From Maylandia zebra (taxonomy: Eukaryota; Chordata; Actinopteri; Cichliformes; Cichlidae): 64,000 nt of DNA. The position numbers were made by a program, and so were the translations under genes. The notes under the pieces are model-generated. The model was not told the DNA's origin and ran no database searches. It worked only from the letters and a program-made list of their open reading frames with translations. Shown piece after piece: positions 1 through 12,646 of the stretch. The stretch covers positions 41,787,870-41,851,869 of the forward strand of contig NC_135168.1 of NCBI RefSeq assembly GCF_041146795.1, read 5' to 3'. The first letter of the stretch is position 1; every line of letters starts with the position of its first letter.

Positions 1-139
1 GATATTATTACAGGCTGATCGACACGCAGTAACACAAGCCTTCACGTCTACATTATTGCTCAGCTGGCCCTCCCACTGCCATTCATCACATCTTTGAGTT
101 TCTTTAAGGTCAGATAAGCCTGAGATGAAAGAAAATGAA

Positions 140-141
<2 letters not shown>

Positions 142-208
<67 letters not shown>
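142..208. repeat. (CA)n microsatellite
   Basis: Uninterrupted CA dinucleotide repeat of about 33 units. It creates a false minus-strand reading frame rich in alternating Cys-Val. Confidence 0.97.
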
Positions 209-600
209 TTTTTTCCCTAACCTCTAATTTCTCTTTCCATCTCGTCCATTCATTCTTCATCTTTCCTCGATCAGATGACGGGTCTGTTCCCAAAATATGA
301 GCCGCTATTTTTAACCCTCAGTCGTGTAACTTGGCTTTTCTGTAATGGATCTCTTTTCTGCCTCCACTCAAGAATTTGTCTCTCCATCTTATCAATAATC
401 AATGAGGAGAGGGGCTAAAGAAAGACAGCCGAAAGACAGGGTTAAGATGATTAATGGAAACCTCATTAGGAACTGGAGAGAAGTGAAGCTATACATTATC
501 AGCGCGTCTGGAGAACGCACACTATCGGAGGTTAACTGGAGATGCGAGGGGCAGAGCGGCGATGGAGGGAGCTTTCAGGGGAGGCAGTTAGGAACAAAAT

Positions 601-602
<2 letters not shown>

Positions 603-628
<26 letters not shown>
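603..628. repeat. Poly(G) run
   Basis: About 26 consecutive G residues. Such runs are rare, can form G-quadruplexes, and are often mis-sized by sequencing. Confidence 0.9.
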
Positions 629-631
<3 letters not shown>

Positions 632-1959
632 GAGATGCATCATCAGCTCAAAGCTGCTAGTGAAATGGACGGGGTTGATTGATGGGTTTTATTTATAGAA
701 AGATGATGCTTTTAGTGGAATTAGTTGCTTTAGAACACCAAAAGGCTATGGAGTTGTTTCTAGCGAGCTGAAAAGCACAACATTACATGCTTATGAGAAC
801 ATTCGTGTCTAAAAATAGGGGTCAGTGGTTACATGTTCACCTGTGCATGCACGTGTGTGGGCTCAGCCATGCTTGGTGGATGAGATTATGCATGCAGGTT
901 TCCCTGAGGTGATGTGTTATTGCTCACTGAAAGCCTTTCATCATCGTATGGCTGCTGAGGTTGGTTTTTTTTTGTTTGTTTTTTTGCAACTCTTCATCTC
1001 TTTCTATCTCTCACTGTTTCTAAATGAATAGCTGACCTGGGCACTGCAGAAAAACATCCAATTTGTTTTACAACAAAGGCTTCAAATGTGACAAGGGGAT
1101 TGAGGGCAGATAGATTGGGAGAAAGAGACGAGAAGAAGGAGAAGCACAGGGAGCGACGAGGATTATTGTCAGGGGGAAATGATGGTGATAAGAAAGAGAA
1201 AAAGATGGGGGGAAGAAGGATTCTGGGAAAAAGACTGAGATAAGATGGGAAAAGATGAGTGTAAACGACCGGGAAAACACGAGAGAATAACGAGATTACG
1301 GGAATTATAGGGAAGGAAAGGCAGGTTTTTATAAAGCCTGTGTTTGAGGTAGAGAACCCGGCAGAGAGGAGGGAAGTTTACCTGTGATGAAGGGGAAAAG
1401 GTGGAAAAAGGGGAGGAAGAGAAGGAGAGAGAGAGGTCAACGCACTACAGGTAGAAAACGCGAGGGAGCTAAAGTTCGGGAGGTATAGAGTGTCACCTAA
1501 ATTATCTGGAGATAGCAAGTGGGGGCAGAGGTGCTGGAACTCAATCCCGGAGCCAAGACAGCAGCTGATGATAAAAACCTCCTCACCTGAGAGAGATGGA
1601 CAGAAGCTTGATGAAACTCTGAGGAAAAGAACTGGAGGAAATACTTGGAAGGAAAGGAGGAAGCAGGAGAACATTTGAGCCGTAGCATTTTAACTCCTTT
1701 TGTGTTTCCCGGGACAAAGAGACAGCTGCAATCACTGCGTGAAGGGGACTGAATTTTTAACACATTTTTCAGAGTTTAAGAAAAGAAATCGGTCCAAGCT
1801 GACTTTTTTTTGTGGTGGGAGGGGGAGTTTTATTACACTTAAGACATAAAGAGCTAGAGCAGAGGAGAGGAGAGCAGGGGAGAGGGAAGCGAGAGGGGGA
1901 GGGAGGGGGAGGGCGAGCGACGAAGAGAGAGAGTGTGTGTGTTAGCCCGTGACACCGAG

Positions 1960-4900
1960 ATGTTCATGATCATTCGAGAGCCGGCACCCGGGGGAGCCGC
2001 TGGAGCGATGAGCGCGCCATCAGAGAGGAGCGCAAAACAGGTGAGTGGGTGCAGATAGATATATATATAATTGTGTCTGTGTATGTGTGTGTGTGTGTGC
2101 ATCCTTACATGCTGTGTGCCTATATCACATTTTATATTGTGCATGCTGAAGTTTTGTTTTGCCGAAAGAATGATAAGAGTCATTGATACAAAAGATGAAC
2201 TGTTGATTTCTTGTGGAAAACACATGTTACCCATATGTGACAACTTATTAAAGTTTTAAAACAAACTGGATTACTGTAAATGGGTTAAAGGATTTCTATG
2301 TAATAGGTTAAAAATGATCTTTTTAAAAAGATTTTTATAATGCATGCATTTCATAACATTTCGACTTCTGCAAGTTGTGTATTGTTCTTATTTTGGCATC
2401 TTCCTTACAAAGTATGTTCATGTCACATCTTCCTAGAGCAAATGTTATAAACTAAACATCTCACGTTTCAGGCAGTGAGCGCTGTGGCACTGTATTTCAT
2501 CTACAGTCTCAGTAGTATCGGTCATGCTTTATATTGATATAAGTTTGAGTGCACTGTTCTACTCTCCTCCACCCCTGCCTTCCCACAGGTGCAGGCTGCT
2601 ATCAAGAAGAAGGTGGAGAAGCAAAAGAAGCGAACCAACGACCAGGGCGGGGGTGGCGGAGACGCTCAAGCTGCTGCTCGCAATCAAAAATCCAAATTAC
2701 CCCCGATGACGGCAGCAGAGGCGGGTGAGGACAGCGAAGCGCTGGAGGAACAGCTGGAGGAGTTGATGGAGGGACCGCGGAGGAGAGAGAAGGAGAAGGA
2801 AGAGGAGCCCGTCGACCTGCTGCCCATAGTGGACTCGGTGTTTGGACAGGTAGGAGTGTGTATGTGTGTGAAGCTCATCTGTTTCATACTCTGCAGTGGA
2901 CGTGTATGTGTGCGTTCTTGTATGTATGTCTGACACTTTTGTTACCGTGTGTGTGTGTGTGTGTGTGTATGTTAGAGTGTGTGTGAGTGAATAAATGTGT
3001 GTGCATGTGCATCAAGTTCTCTGGCTGATTGAATGTCTGGCTTCACAGAAACCCTAAGCCTAAGCCTTCACTTCAAATTTAAAGGGTGGCTGTGGTCCAG
3101 CTTTTGTAAAGTAGCGGTCTCTCTCGCAGCCCTGCTCTCTTTGATCTGGCAGTTCAGAAAGACACAAAGCTAAATTCACAACGGCAAGGTGAACATTAAC
3201 CATTTTGCCTTGTAGTTTAACCCTCGTGGAAAAAGCCAGAGCTGCAAAGCGCAATGAGTAGAAGGATGATAGCGTGAGTTTGAGAGGATTTAAGCTCTAC
3301 TTTGGGAAACATTACCAAAGTGTAATCCGTAATAGATACCAGTAAAGTCAGCCAGAGATCTGATGGACACCCTATCGCTGCAGCCATTCTATCAGCTCCA
3401 TATCGCATCACATCCCATCAATCACATGCTAAGAGGTGACACATGACACGGCACGATAGGCCACACCATTACAGCGCTGTAACCCGAGGGCCAGACGTGT
3501 GGGCTCGCGGTGTGAGACAGCGGTTTGTGTGTGAAAATAAAATCAGAAGGGATTACACCGAAGTTAAATCCCTACCCGCTTCCTGCTGCTGATTTCAAGC
3601 ATGGCTTGTGAGTCAGTCAGTATTTTCTTTTTTTCTTGACATGTAGAAAGAGTCATGTCCACCTGATCGCGTCAGCAAACTCTGAGGAGGGTGACGATGA
3701 GTGGGGCTGAGGTTAGAAACAGGAAAGCAATGTAAAAAAAAAAAAAAAAAGTGATGTCAGTGGTGATGCAAGTGATCCAAATTAAGAGAGAGCAGCAAGT
3801 GAGTGGGAGAAAGCAGCCAGCAAAGTCGGAGAGAAGAGAAGCTTGAGTACTCAAGTGCAACAATATGTAATATAGCCTCAGATCACACTTGCTTACATAA
3901 AATAACCTGAAATTTTAACACCAGTGTTGAAGGAGCAGCTTTAAGAGCTGTGAGTGAGTGCACCATCGGGCCCTTGGTCACATGAATGTGATCTTGGTCA
4001 GAAACTGAATTTCTAAATGAATTATGTGAACAAACCCCAAGTAAGAGTAATTTCCCCCTCACTAACCGAATAACAACTATCCATCAACACGACGATATGT
4101 TCAACATGAATTTGATAACAATACATGAAAGCATCTGCTTATAAAAGCATGCCTAAAATATGCAAATGGTTGCAGAAAGTTGCTCTGCATGCAGCGCAGC
4201 ACAAATTGAACGTTAACTGACGTTTAACCTGCCGGCGTTCTAGTATGAAGTTCATGTGATGTAATCCAGCCCATGTGAGAACAAAGCAGGTGACAGTCCA
4301 ATGATTTCATGTGAGCGAGTGAGGACCATGTGCACACGGTGCAGCATCCTCACTTTAAACCAAACATTTCCTGCACTATGAATGCGTCTGAAGCATGAAT
4401 TGTATATAAAAGATGGTTACACCATAGTAATAGTTAGTGAAGTCACATTTTTGAAACTTTGACTTCATCATTATCATCCTGTCAGCTTTTTTTAAAGCTA
4501 GCCGCCACATGGGAAGGGTGAATCACAAACGAAGGGACACGGCATTCTGTGACAACGAGCACACACCGCTTTATTGACATTGATGTTTTGGCTCTAATAA
4601 GAAACATCATGCACTTGAACTTTCCAAGTGAGATGATAAACTCATCAGAAAGTTTTCACTGAGGGCACAGACCAAGCGAGCTGCAGGTTTTATCGTCTAA
4701 ACTTACAATGCTGTTGACTTCATTTTGGAACCAAAGCAGTCTCCCTCTGCTGGCCATTAGAAATGAGGCAGGCTTAATAGACTTCTGCACTGGCCTCTAT
4801 TTTAGACAGTCTTAAGTCTTAAGGGAGCTCTACAACTATACTTCCTTCCTTCCTTTTTTCATCCCTTCCTTCCTTCTATCCATTCTTCCTTCCCTCCTTT

Positions 4901-5223
4901 CTTCACTTTCTGTCTGTTCTGTCTCTTCTAGTGTTTCCCGGTGTCTCGACAGCTCTCATTTCTGGAAACCTGCTGATGTACACCTGACACCAGATCACAC
5001 TCACATCAGAGATCAAGAGTATGTTGAGTCCAAAACAAAAGACAGAGTCACGTTACCTGAGTATGGCACATCTCTATCATACACACAGCACACACGCACA
5101 TATGCACGGTGTGTTAAGTTAAAAGTGTGTGTGCATTCAAATTAACCACAGACTGCAAGCATGACAGTCGCTGAGCGCTGATGTCCTGAGAAGAGCAACT
5201 AAAGAGTATTCAGGACCCAGGAA

Positions 5224-5311
<88 letters not shown>

Positions 5312-7103
5312 CCACTTCTCAAGACCATCTCATTTACGTGATTAATTATAACCATCAGTAAGAGAGACCCAACCTGGTAGTTAATCAGATTTAATGGTGT
5401 CTTCAGTTGCAATTACTGGTGTTAAGTTTTGTTTCAATGTGCAGCCAATAGAGTGAATCATGCTGGAGCTCACAGAAAGAAGTGATTAATCTGCTAATAT
5501 TATGTGCTGAAAAGCTGATACTCATATTTATCTATTAAATGAATGTATGTAAGTTTGAAGGTTGAATTGTATATACTCTACTCAAGGTTTGTACTAATTT
5601 GTACTAATACTAATAGTCTGTACAAGGTTGGTACTTTCGGAAATATGTTTTCCATCTCAGACAGCTAAAAATGTAAAACTTAGAAATGACAGTTAATTAT
5701 TAATTGATTGCAAATTAATTTTGATTTGTAGGTACAAATCAAAAATACAGAAAGTCTTGCACTGAAAGCTTTGCAAGAAAAATCACAGCACATCTGCACT
5801 ATAAAGGGATGCTTGGGCTCCAGTTAGAGGAGTTGCAGCAGTGCTTGAAAGTTAGTGAACCCTTTAAAAGTTTGAATATTTCTGCATATTTATTTAATTA
5901 AAACTCAGTAGATCTTTGCACAGTTGAATGAGGTAAATGAAGAACATGATATGTGTTTATCAGACTTCTGATACCGACTGTCCACATGTCCTCACAGATG
6001 TGTAAAACTGGATCTTTCAATTAAAAAATAAATGACGTCTAATATTTTTGTCACATTTTATTATTTTGACTTATTAAGGAGCCAAATCACAACAACAACC
6101 ACCTAAAGGTGCATTATATTATAAAGGAAAAGACCCTATAATCGATTAAAAAAAACAACAACAATCAGACGACCTCCTTTAAGCAAACACTTAGCTAAAG
6201 TGGGAAGAAAAACTCCCTTTTTTGTTGTTTTTTCCCTGTAGAACCCAGAACAACTGGTGTGTTTTTTTAAGATATATTATATATTATAAGAACCACTGCA
6301 CAGAAACATGTATAAAACACGCAACTGTGTTAAACAGTTTTCATGTGACCACCACTTTGATGAAAAGCTTTACATCCCAAACATCTCCTGTAGTGACTCC
6401 CTCATGTACCTTTGTAAAATAAAATAATCTGTTTCTATCAAATCACATGAAAGCTCTTTGAGAGAAGTGATCTATCTTCATGCCACAAAAGCGTTCTTAA
6501 GCTGCAAACTCGTTAATTCCAGTGTTGGCATTCCGTGTTTATCAATCACAATAAGAGTCTTATTGCAGAAAAAAAAGGAAAACTAGAAATCTAGATTTCC
6601 ATTTCTAATATATGACTGCTTAATCTGCCTAAAGTATCTCCTAAAAAATAAACAAACAAATAAAAAGTTGGTACTCTCCCAGACATCCACTGCTGCAGCT
6701 GGCAAGTGATACTGATGTTAGACCGGTCCTAAGGTGGCCTCTAGTGGTCACTGGAGCTTATTGCAATAGACAACGCATGCATGCAGAGTTGCCATTAGTT
6801 TTAGCTAATGAGTTTAAGAACTCTCTCTGCACACACTGATTGTGCTCTAGTGTTCTATGTTCATGTTTTCTTGTTGCTGACTGAGAGTAGTATTTCATTC
6901 AACTGTACGCTTGTAGATGTATCCACTGCTGTTTCTATAATTTTCTCCACCCCACACTGTATGTATCAATTAGGGCAACTAATAGCTAATAATAAACTGC
7001 TAACTGGGTGTATGATTTAGTACGGAAAAGTACAAGAGAGACAAATTTGGAGAATGAACAGCAAGAGCCAAAACTGGATGAGTTAAATCTACCTCCTGCA
7101 GTG

Positions 7104-7180
<77 letters not shown>

Positions 7181-10100
7181 ATGAATCTCTTTTTCCTGAT
7201 CCTTAGTCGTCACCCTAAAATCTAAAATTAAAAGAGTCCCCACAATGTGACTAAACAGAAAGATGAGTGACACACACAGAAGCACACACACACGAGCCGT
7301 ATGGATGCACTGTAGTAAGCAGCATGCCAAATCTGCTTTTGGAGAGATTTGCCGGCAGATGCTTTGTAAAAGCTCAGATGACCACTTAGCATTGCTCTCA
7401 TAACCTCCACTTGAGATTTTAACTTTATGCCATTATAACTGACAGCTCAGCCAAAGTAGTCCATGGATGTAAGAGCTGAAGTTCAAATTGAAGTTCATTG
7501 TGCTTTTCAGTTCGACGTGAGCTGACGCACTTGAACGCCACCAGGGTCTCACTGTGAGTTGCATAAGCTGTCATTTTGTGAAGCATTACAGCTCACTTGT
7601 TGTATTTTTCCATTGGTTTCTAATTTAATTACCACATAATTGAAAAACACATCTAATACTTGTTGGAAAATACTTCACAAATCACAGCTAAGTCAACTTC
7701 TTATATTTTTCAAAAACGCAAACACTCAGTTTTTCTTTTGTTACTTTAGCAGGTTTCATTTTTTCACTTTCACGTTTTACATTTGGTACACTTTGTACAC
7801 TTTGTACCCATTTTTGTGATCTTTGGGGCCCATGAACTGAGTGTCACAGGGACCCTTAATAGCTTGGACATGTTTTAAACATACATGACAAAGCAATGAA
7901 AACGTACATGTTATGTTTTGCATTAGCCCTCATGCTACATGTACAAATGACCACTGATAGAAGGGGATCACACTCTAAAACATCATAAATAAATCATAAA
8001 TATAAAATAATAATAAATAACAACAAATGTAATAAATAAAGATTCTTTTATTGTTGTAAATAAAATGCAGAGGACATGCAGAGGGTTGGTGAGATAGAGG
8101 AGGATGCTAGGGACAGAGTGAGATGGAGGCAGATGATCCACTGTGGTGATGCCTAAAGGGAGAAGCCAAAAGAAGAACATCATATAGAAGCACCTTTTGC
8201 ATTTATTGCATGTGTTGAATGCCACATGTTTGACATACATTGTTTTATCCGGTGACTGTGGAGGTCATTTAAGTATAGTGAACTCTGCCACATTCAAGAA
8301 ATGACGAGTGGGTATTACATCAACAAGGCAATTTGCCCCAGAGCACTGAACTCGCTGGATATTTTCTCTTTGTTGGATCATTCTCTGTAAACTCTAGAAA
8401 TGGTTGTGTGGGAAAATCCAAAAACCCCAATACGTCAGCACCAACAACCATACCACATTCCAAGTCACTAACATCACCTTTCTTCCTCATTCCAATGCTC
8501 AGTTTGAATTTCATCAGGTCGCCTCGACCATCTCTGCATGCCTAAACCTATTGAGTTGATGCCATGTGATTGGCTGATTAAATGTTGTGTTAATGAGAAG
8601 CTGAAACCGTGTGCCTAATAAAGAGGCCAGTGAGCGTACACTGTCCAGTTTGTCCCAGCCTGACGTTGATATTAGGTAACAGCTATAGCACTCCTACTGG
8701 CAACAAGAGGTCAACCTGATGTGACAAACATCATCATATTTACATTCATTTTACATCATGTGTTCTTTAATACCACATAGTGCACACATGCAGTGATATG
8801 TAATCCACAAAAAGTCCAAGCCTTAAGACATCTAAAGTAATAAAACCCTCTGGTGTTCTTCACCTCTGATATTCATCTTTAGCCAAGAATTTGTTTTATA
8901 TCTTGTTTTTAATATTTATGGTTTCAAATAGTGCATGCTCTATTTCCAGGCCAAGTTAAAATATTTAGATTCTTGTTTATCCACATGAGAAAAGTATGTC
9001 TGTTTCCGTTTCTTCCTTTGAATGTCTTTAATCTATTCTCTTCCCTTTTTTCTCTCTCTATCACCCTTTCCTCTTTAATCTGAAAGGGCATGGATTAATC
9101 CCGCTCCGTTCGTGTCCTCTTAATTCTCCCTTTAAAACTCTTCACACTGTAGATGAAGTCATTTGAATGCTCGTGCAACATGTTGACATGAGACAGAGAG
9201 AGAGAAAGGGGGGAGGGAAGACCGAGTGACAGAGAGGAATGAGGGGGGGATTAAAAGCACCGCGTGAAGAGCCGAGAGTGATGCTGTTTCTGTGGAGTGA
9301 CACATAAGCGAGCTGTGTTCAGTGCGCTCCACTTCTGCTCAGTCATCCAGTTTGTTTTTGTTTTGGGAAGATCATTTGGTAACGTGTTCAGTTTGGTTTG
9401 GGTCAGTGGAGATGACCATGAATGGATGAGGGCCGTTCCTCTTTTTCAATCTCTGTTTTATCCAATATGATGACTATTAACCAGAATGGGAAACTCAGAG
9501 GGATTTTTTAGCTTGTGAGCTTGAACTTGACTTTAGAAGTCCACAGAAGAAGAGCGCAGGGAAATAGGAACATAGAAAAGTGACAGGGGAGGTCTGGTAA
9601 TGGGGAACAAACCATCTCTGAACGATAAAATGAAGAAGGTAAGTGTACTTTATCTCCTCTTTGTTAGATTCGAACTCACTGCAGCTTAATCCTCTTGCTT
9701 GCACTCGCTGACTGAAGCTTTTTGCCTCCGTGACAACCGCAGCTTTCTTTGGATGTTGTCTCACTGTATCATTTTAACGATTGCATGTAAATTAAGAAAA
9801 CAGGAAAAAATATATTGTCGAAATTCTAACGCTTTCCTTTTTTTTTCCACCAGTGAAACTGTTTCCTTTTATGGTAGTTACAGGAAAGCTTAGTATACAG
9901 ACTGCATCACTTAAAGTGCTATTTAAGGACACACTGTTTGTGTGCAGAAAATCGAAACGTGCAAATTAAAGAGATCAAAATAATAGATTAAAGTAAGACT
10001 AGATTAAAATTTTAAAACATATAAATTAATTTTACAAAAATGTATATTCTTTGTATTTGGATCTGTATTTATTTGTCCTTTTTATTTACTGTCCACACTT

Positions 10101-12556
10101 GTTTTAGAAAATAAGTTTTTGTTCATTTATTCCTTATTTTTTAATTATCCTCCATTTAATAATTAAAATTAATTTGTCATACTTTTTTCAAGATTATTTA
10201 TGCATTTTAAAGGATAAATAAATACAAAATCCATATATATATATATATATATGATGAGCTTATCAATGCTTGCATTTATTTTAATAGTGATTTTAGATCC
10301 ATGATTGCCATATTTATTTATTTAGCTTTTTTTTACTGTTACTTGTAATGTTCACTGCTTCCTACTATTGTAGCCGTGTTACTTACTGACGTGTAGTTAA
10401 GCTGTCAGTCTTTACACTAGAGAATTAGCAAACTCACATCAGCTAGTTTCAGCAGCTTGAAGCTGCAGCAGCAGGATTGAGACTTATAGATTATTTTCAA
10501 ATCAAACTGGTTTCTCACAGTGAGGACTGAGGCTGATGAGGGCCTCCTGCAATAATGAGCAGCTGTATCTATCCTATAGTTCTGGCTTATTGCCTTTCCA
10601 ACGTTTGACTGTAGAAAAGCAGGGGTCTTACTTTGCCTCTGAAAAGATATTGACTTGCTTGATCAGTCGCACATTTGGTGTGACGGACAGTAAGTTTGGT
10701 GGTTTAACACCCTGATCTGCTTCCAAAGCGGGTGATACACTGGCGCTTCCATCGTAAGGTGAGGGCAATGAGCCAGCAGCTGGAGGGAGATGAGGATTTG
10801 GATGTAGAAGATAAACCGTTCAAGGAGTCCCTCGGTGCGCTGGTGAAGAACTGCAACATGCTGCACAACATCGTGGGCCCGGCCTGCATCTTCCTTAAAC
10901 AGGGCTTTGCTAGGACGCTCGTATGTAACAGGAAGTCACAGAAGTGTGCACACTGTGTCCTACCACAGCCAAAGTGCAACTTTTTCCACTTGTGCCGATT
11001 CATTTTCATCCCCACATCGTGGCTGACCCTCCTGCTCTTTACCAGCTGTGTCATCCCCCCCTGCATTAGTGGCTCGGGTCAGACAATTAAAATCCCCAGG
11101 CAACGGGCAAGCTTAAAGGGGTCAATCACTGAGAGATCATTGGAAAATCATTGACTGGCCTTGTGGAGCTTGTACGTGCCCTTGGTAAAGAAAGGATGCA
11201 GGCCTTTGTGTGAACTGTGAAACAATCACACTGATGACCTGTGGCCTTTGCTTCACTTCATATAGGTGAAGACAAAAATAAAATAAAATAATGGTCTAAA
11301 CCTTTTTAGTGGATGTTTTTTTAATTGGATTAGGAGAAATAATAGACTGCCCAAACAGGGGCAACTGGAATAGAAAACTTCACATCAAAGTGGAAGTGCA
11401 ACACTTCTGGGAACGCTTGGGGATTCTTGCTGGAAGGAATGCTAGCCACAACGTTGCTTTGCTCTACTTTTATTGTCAGGATTTCTTTTACTGTGTGAAA
11501 ATGAGAATTTGATCAAAACAAATGCAATCAAATAATAATTCGGGTTACACACACAAGCTTGAGTAATGTATATATTTAGTGTACGGACACATACATCCGG
11601 ACAGTGGACATATTCCTAAAACTAAACCTCTGACATGTCCTAGTCTCTAGATGTTTGCAGCCTGGCATCCTCCAAAAAGTAATCTGGGTACTCACTGTAA
11701 TCTATGGTGCAGGAATCCCAGCATACAATAATCAGATATACGGTTTAATCCATGTAGATGCCCTGGAGCTTTCTATCTAATGCAGCTTAGGGATCATTTT
11801 CAGCATTTCATTGATGTGCAACACCCTGGAGTTAAAAGAACATAAATATCATTGTGATTCATAGTTCTCAAAAAATGAATCTTTGTCCAAAAACATTGGC
11901 CAGACGTCAAGACGCTAATTATACATAACAAAAAATATTTAACATTTCCTCTCATTATTCATCTTTTCTGTTTTGTTTCACTTGGTGCTTCTGTTTTTCA
12001 TCTGTGCTCTGTCTAGCATCACGTGTTAAGTGACACAAGCTGTATGTCTGTGTGCTTAGATTGTGCTCCTCAATGCCTGCGTTTACTTTTTATTGTCTTA
12101 TTGCCAAACAAACATTGTGAATATTTTCAGTATGAATGTTTGCAAGGTGAGGGGAAATCTATAACTGTGTGAAACATGAAGCTAATATGTGAAAACTTTC
12201 CCCACGGCAGGACAGAGAGCTGCGGCCAGAGGAGATCGAAGGTGAGGTGATTTATCCGCTTTTTTTAGCTGTACATGCATTTGATATGATACCCGCCTTA
12301 CCAGTAATAACACGTGTTTTGCGTGTTTGTGTGTGTGTGTGTGTGTGTGTGTCTTACCAGAGCTCCGTGAGGCATTTGTGGAGTTTGATAAGAATAAAGA
12401 TGGCTACATCAGTCACAAAGACCTGGGCGAGTGTATGAGGACTATGGGATACATGCCCACAGAGATGGAGCTCATTGAACTGAGCCAGCAGATCTGTGAG
12501 TGCAGCAACAGCCTAAAATACACGAGACAGCAGAACAGAGTGGAAATAGATGGCAA

Positions 12557-12646
<90 letters not shown>

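Larger units (their letters stand above)
1..1959. other. Upstream region of the cabp4-like gene
   Basis: No coding sequence is supported here. The stretch holds a (CA)n microsatellite, a poly(G) run and, from about 1060 to 1930, purine-rich (GA-rich) DNA that leads into the first coding exon. The last 100 bases before the start codon are dense in GAGAG and GGGAG, with no obvious TATA box, so the promoter is probably TATA-less and lies within 1700-1950. The short open frames in both strands are low-complexity. Confidence 0.6.
2850..9599 (+). other. Long intron of the CABP4-like isoform; also upstream region of the internal promoter
   Basis: This 6.7-kb stretch has no supported exon. It contains two long CA/GT microsatellites (near 5225 and 7108), T/A-rich DNA, a terminal fragment resembling a Tc1-like element at about 5848-5970, a dispersed teleost repeat at about 6060-6235 and a Tc1-like relic at 8325-8640. 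The last 500 bases contain CT-rich and GA-rich tracts (9020-9240) and are the likely promoter region for the exon at 9600; no clear TATA box is visible. Confidence 0.6.

Noticed and set aside
60-293. Minus-strand open frame with long Cys-Val repeat
   Set aside because: It is translation of the (CA)n microsatellite. The same applies to frames over 5137-5412, 7106-7330, 12327-12798 and 50486-50791.
10921-11154. Extension of the cabp exon frame beyond 10920
   Set aside because: A strong donor (gtatgt) at 10921 and phase-0 joining to 12211 explain the exon; the rest is intron read-through.
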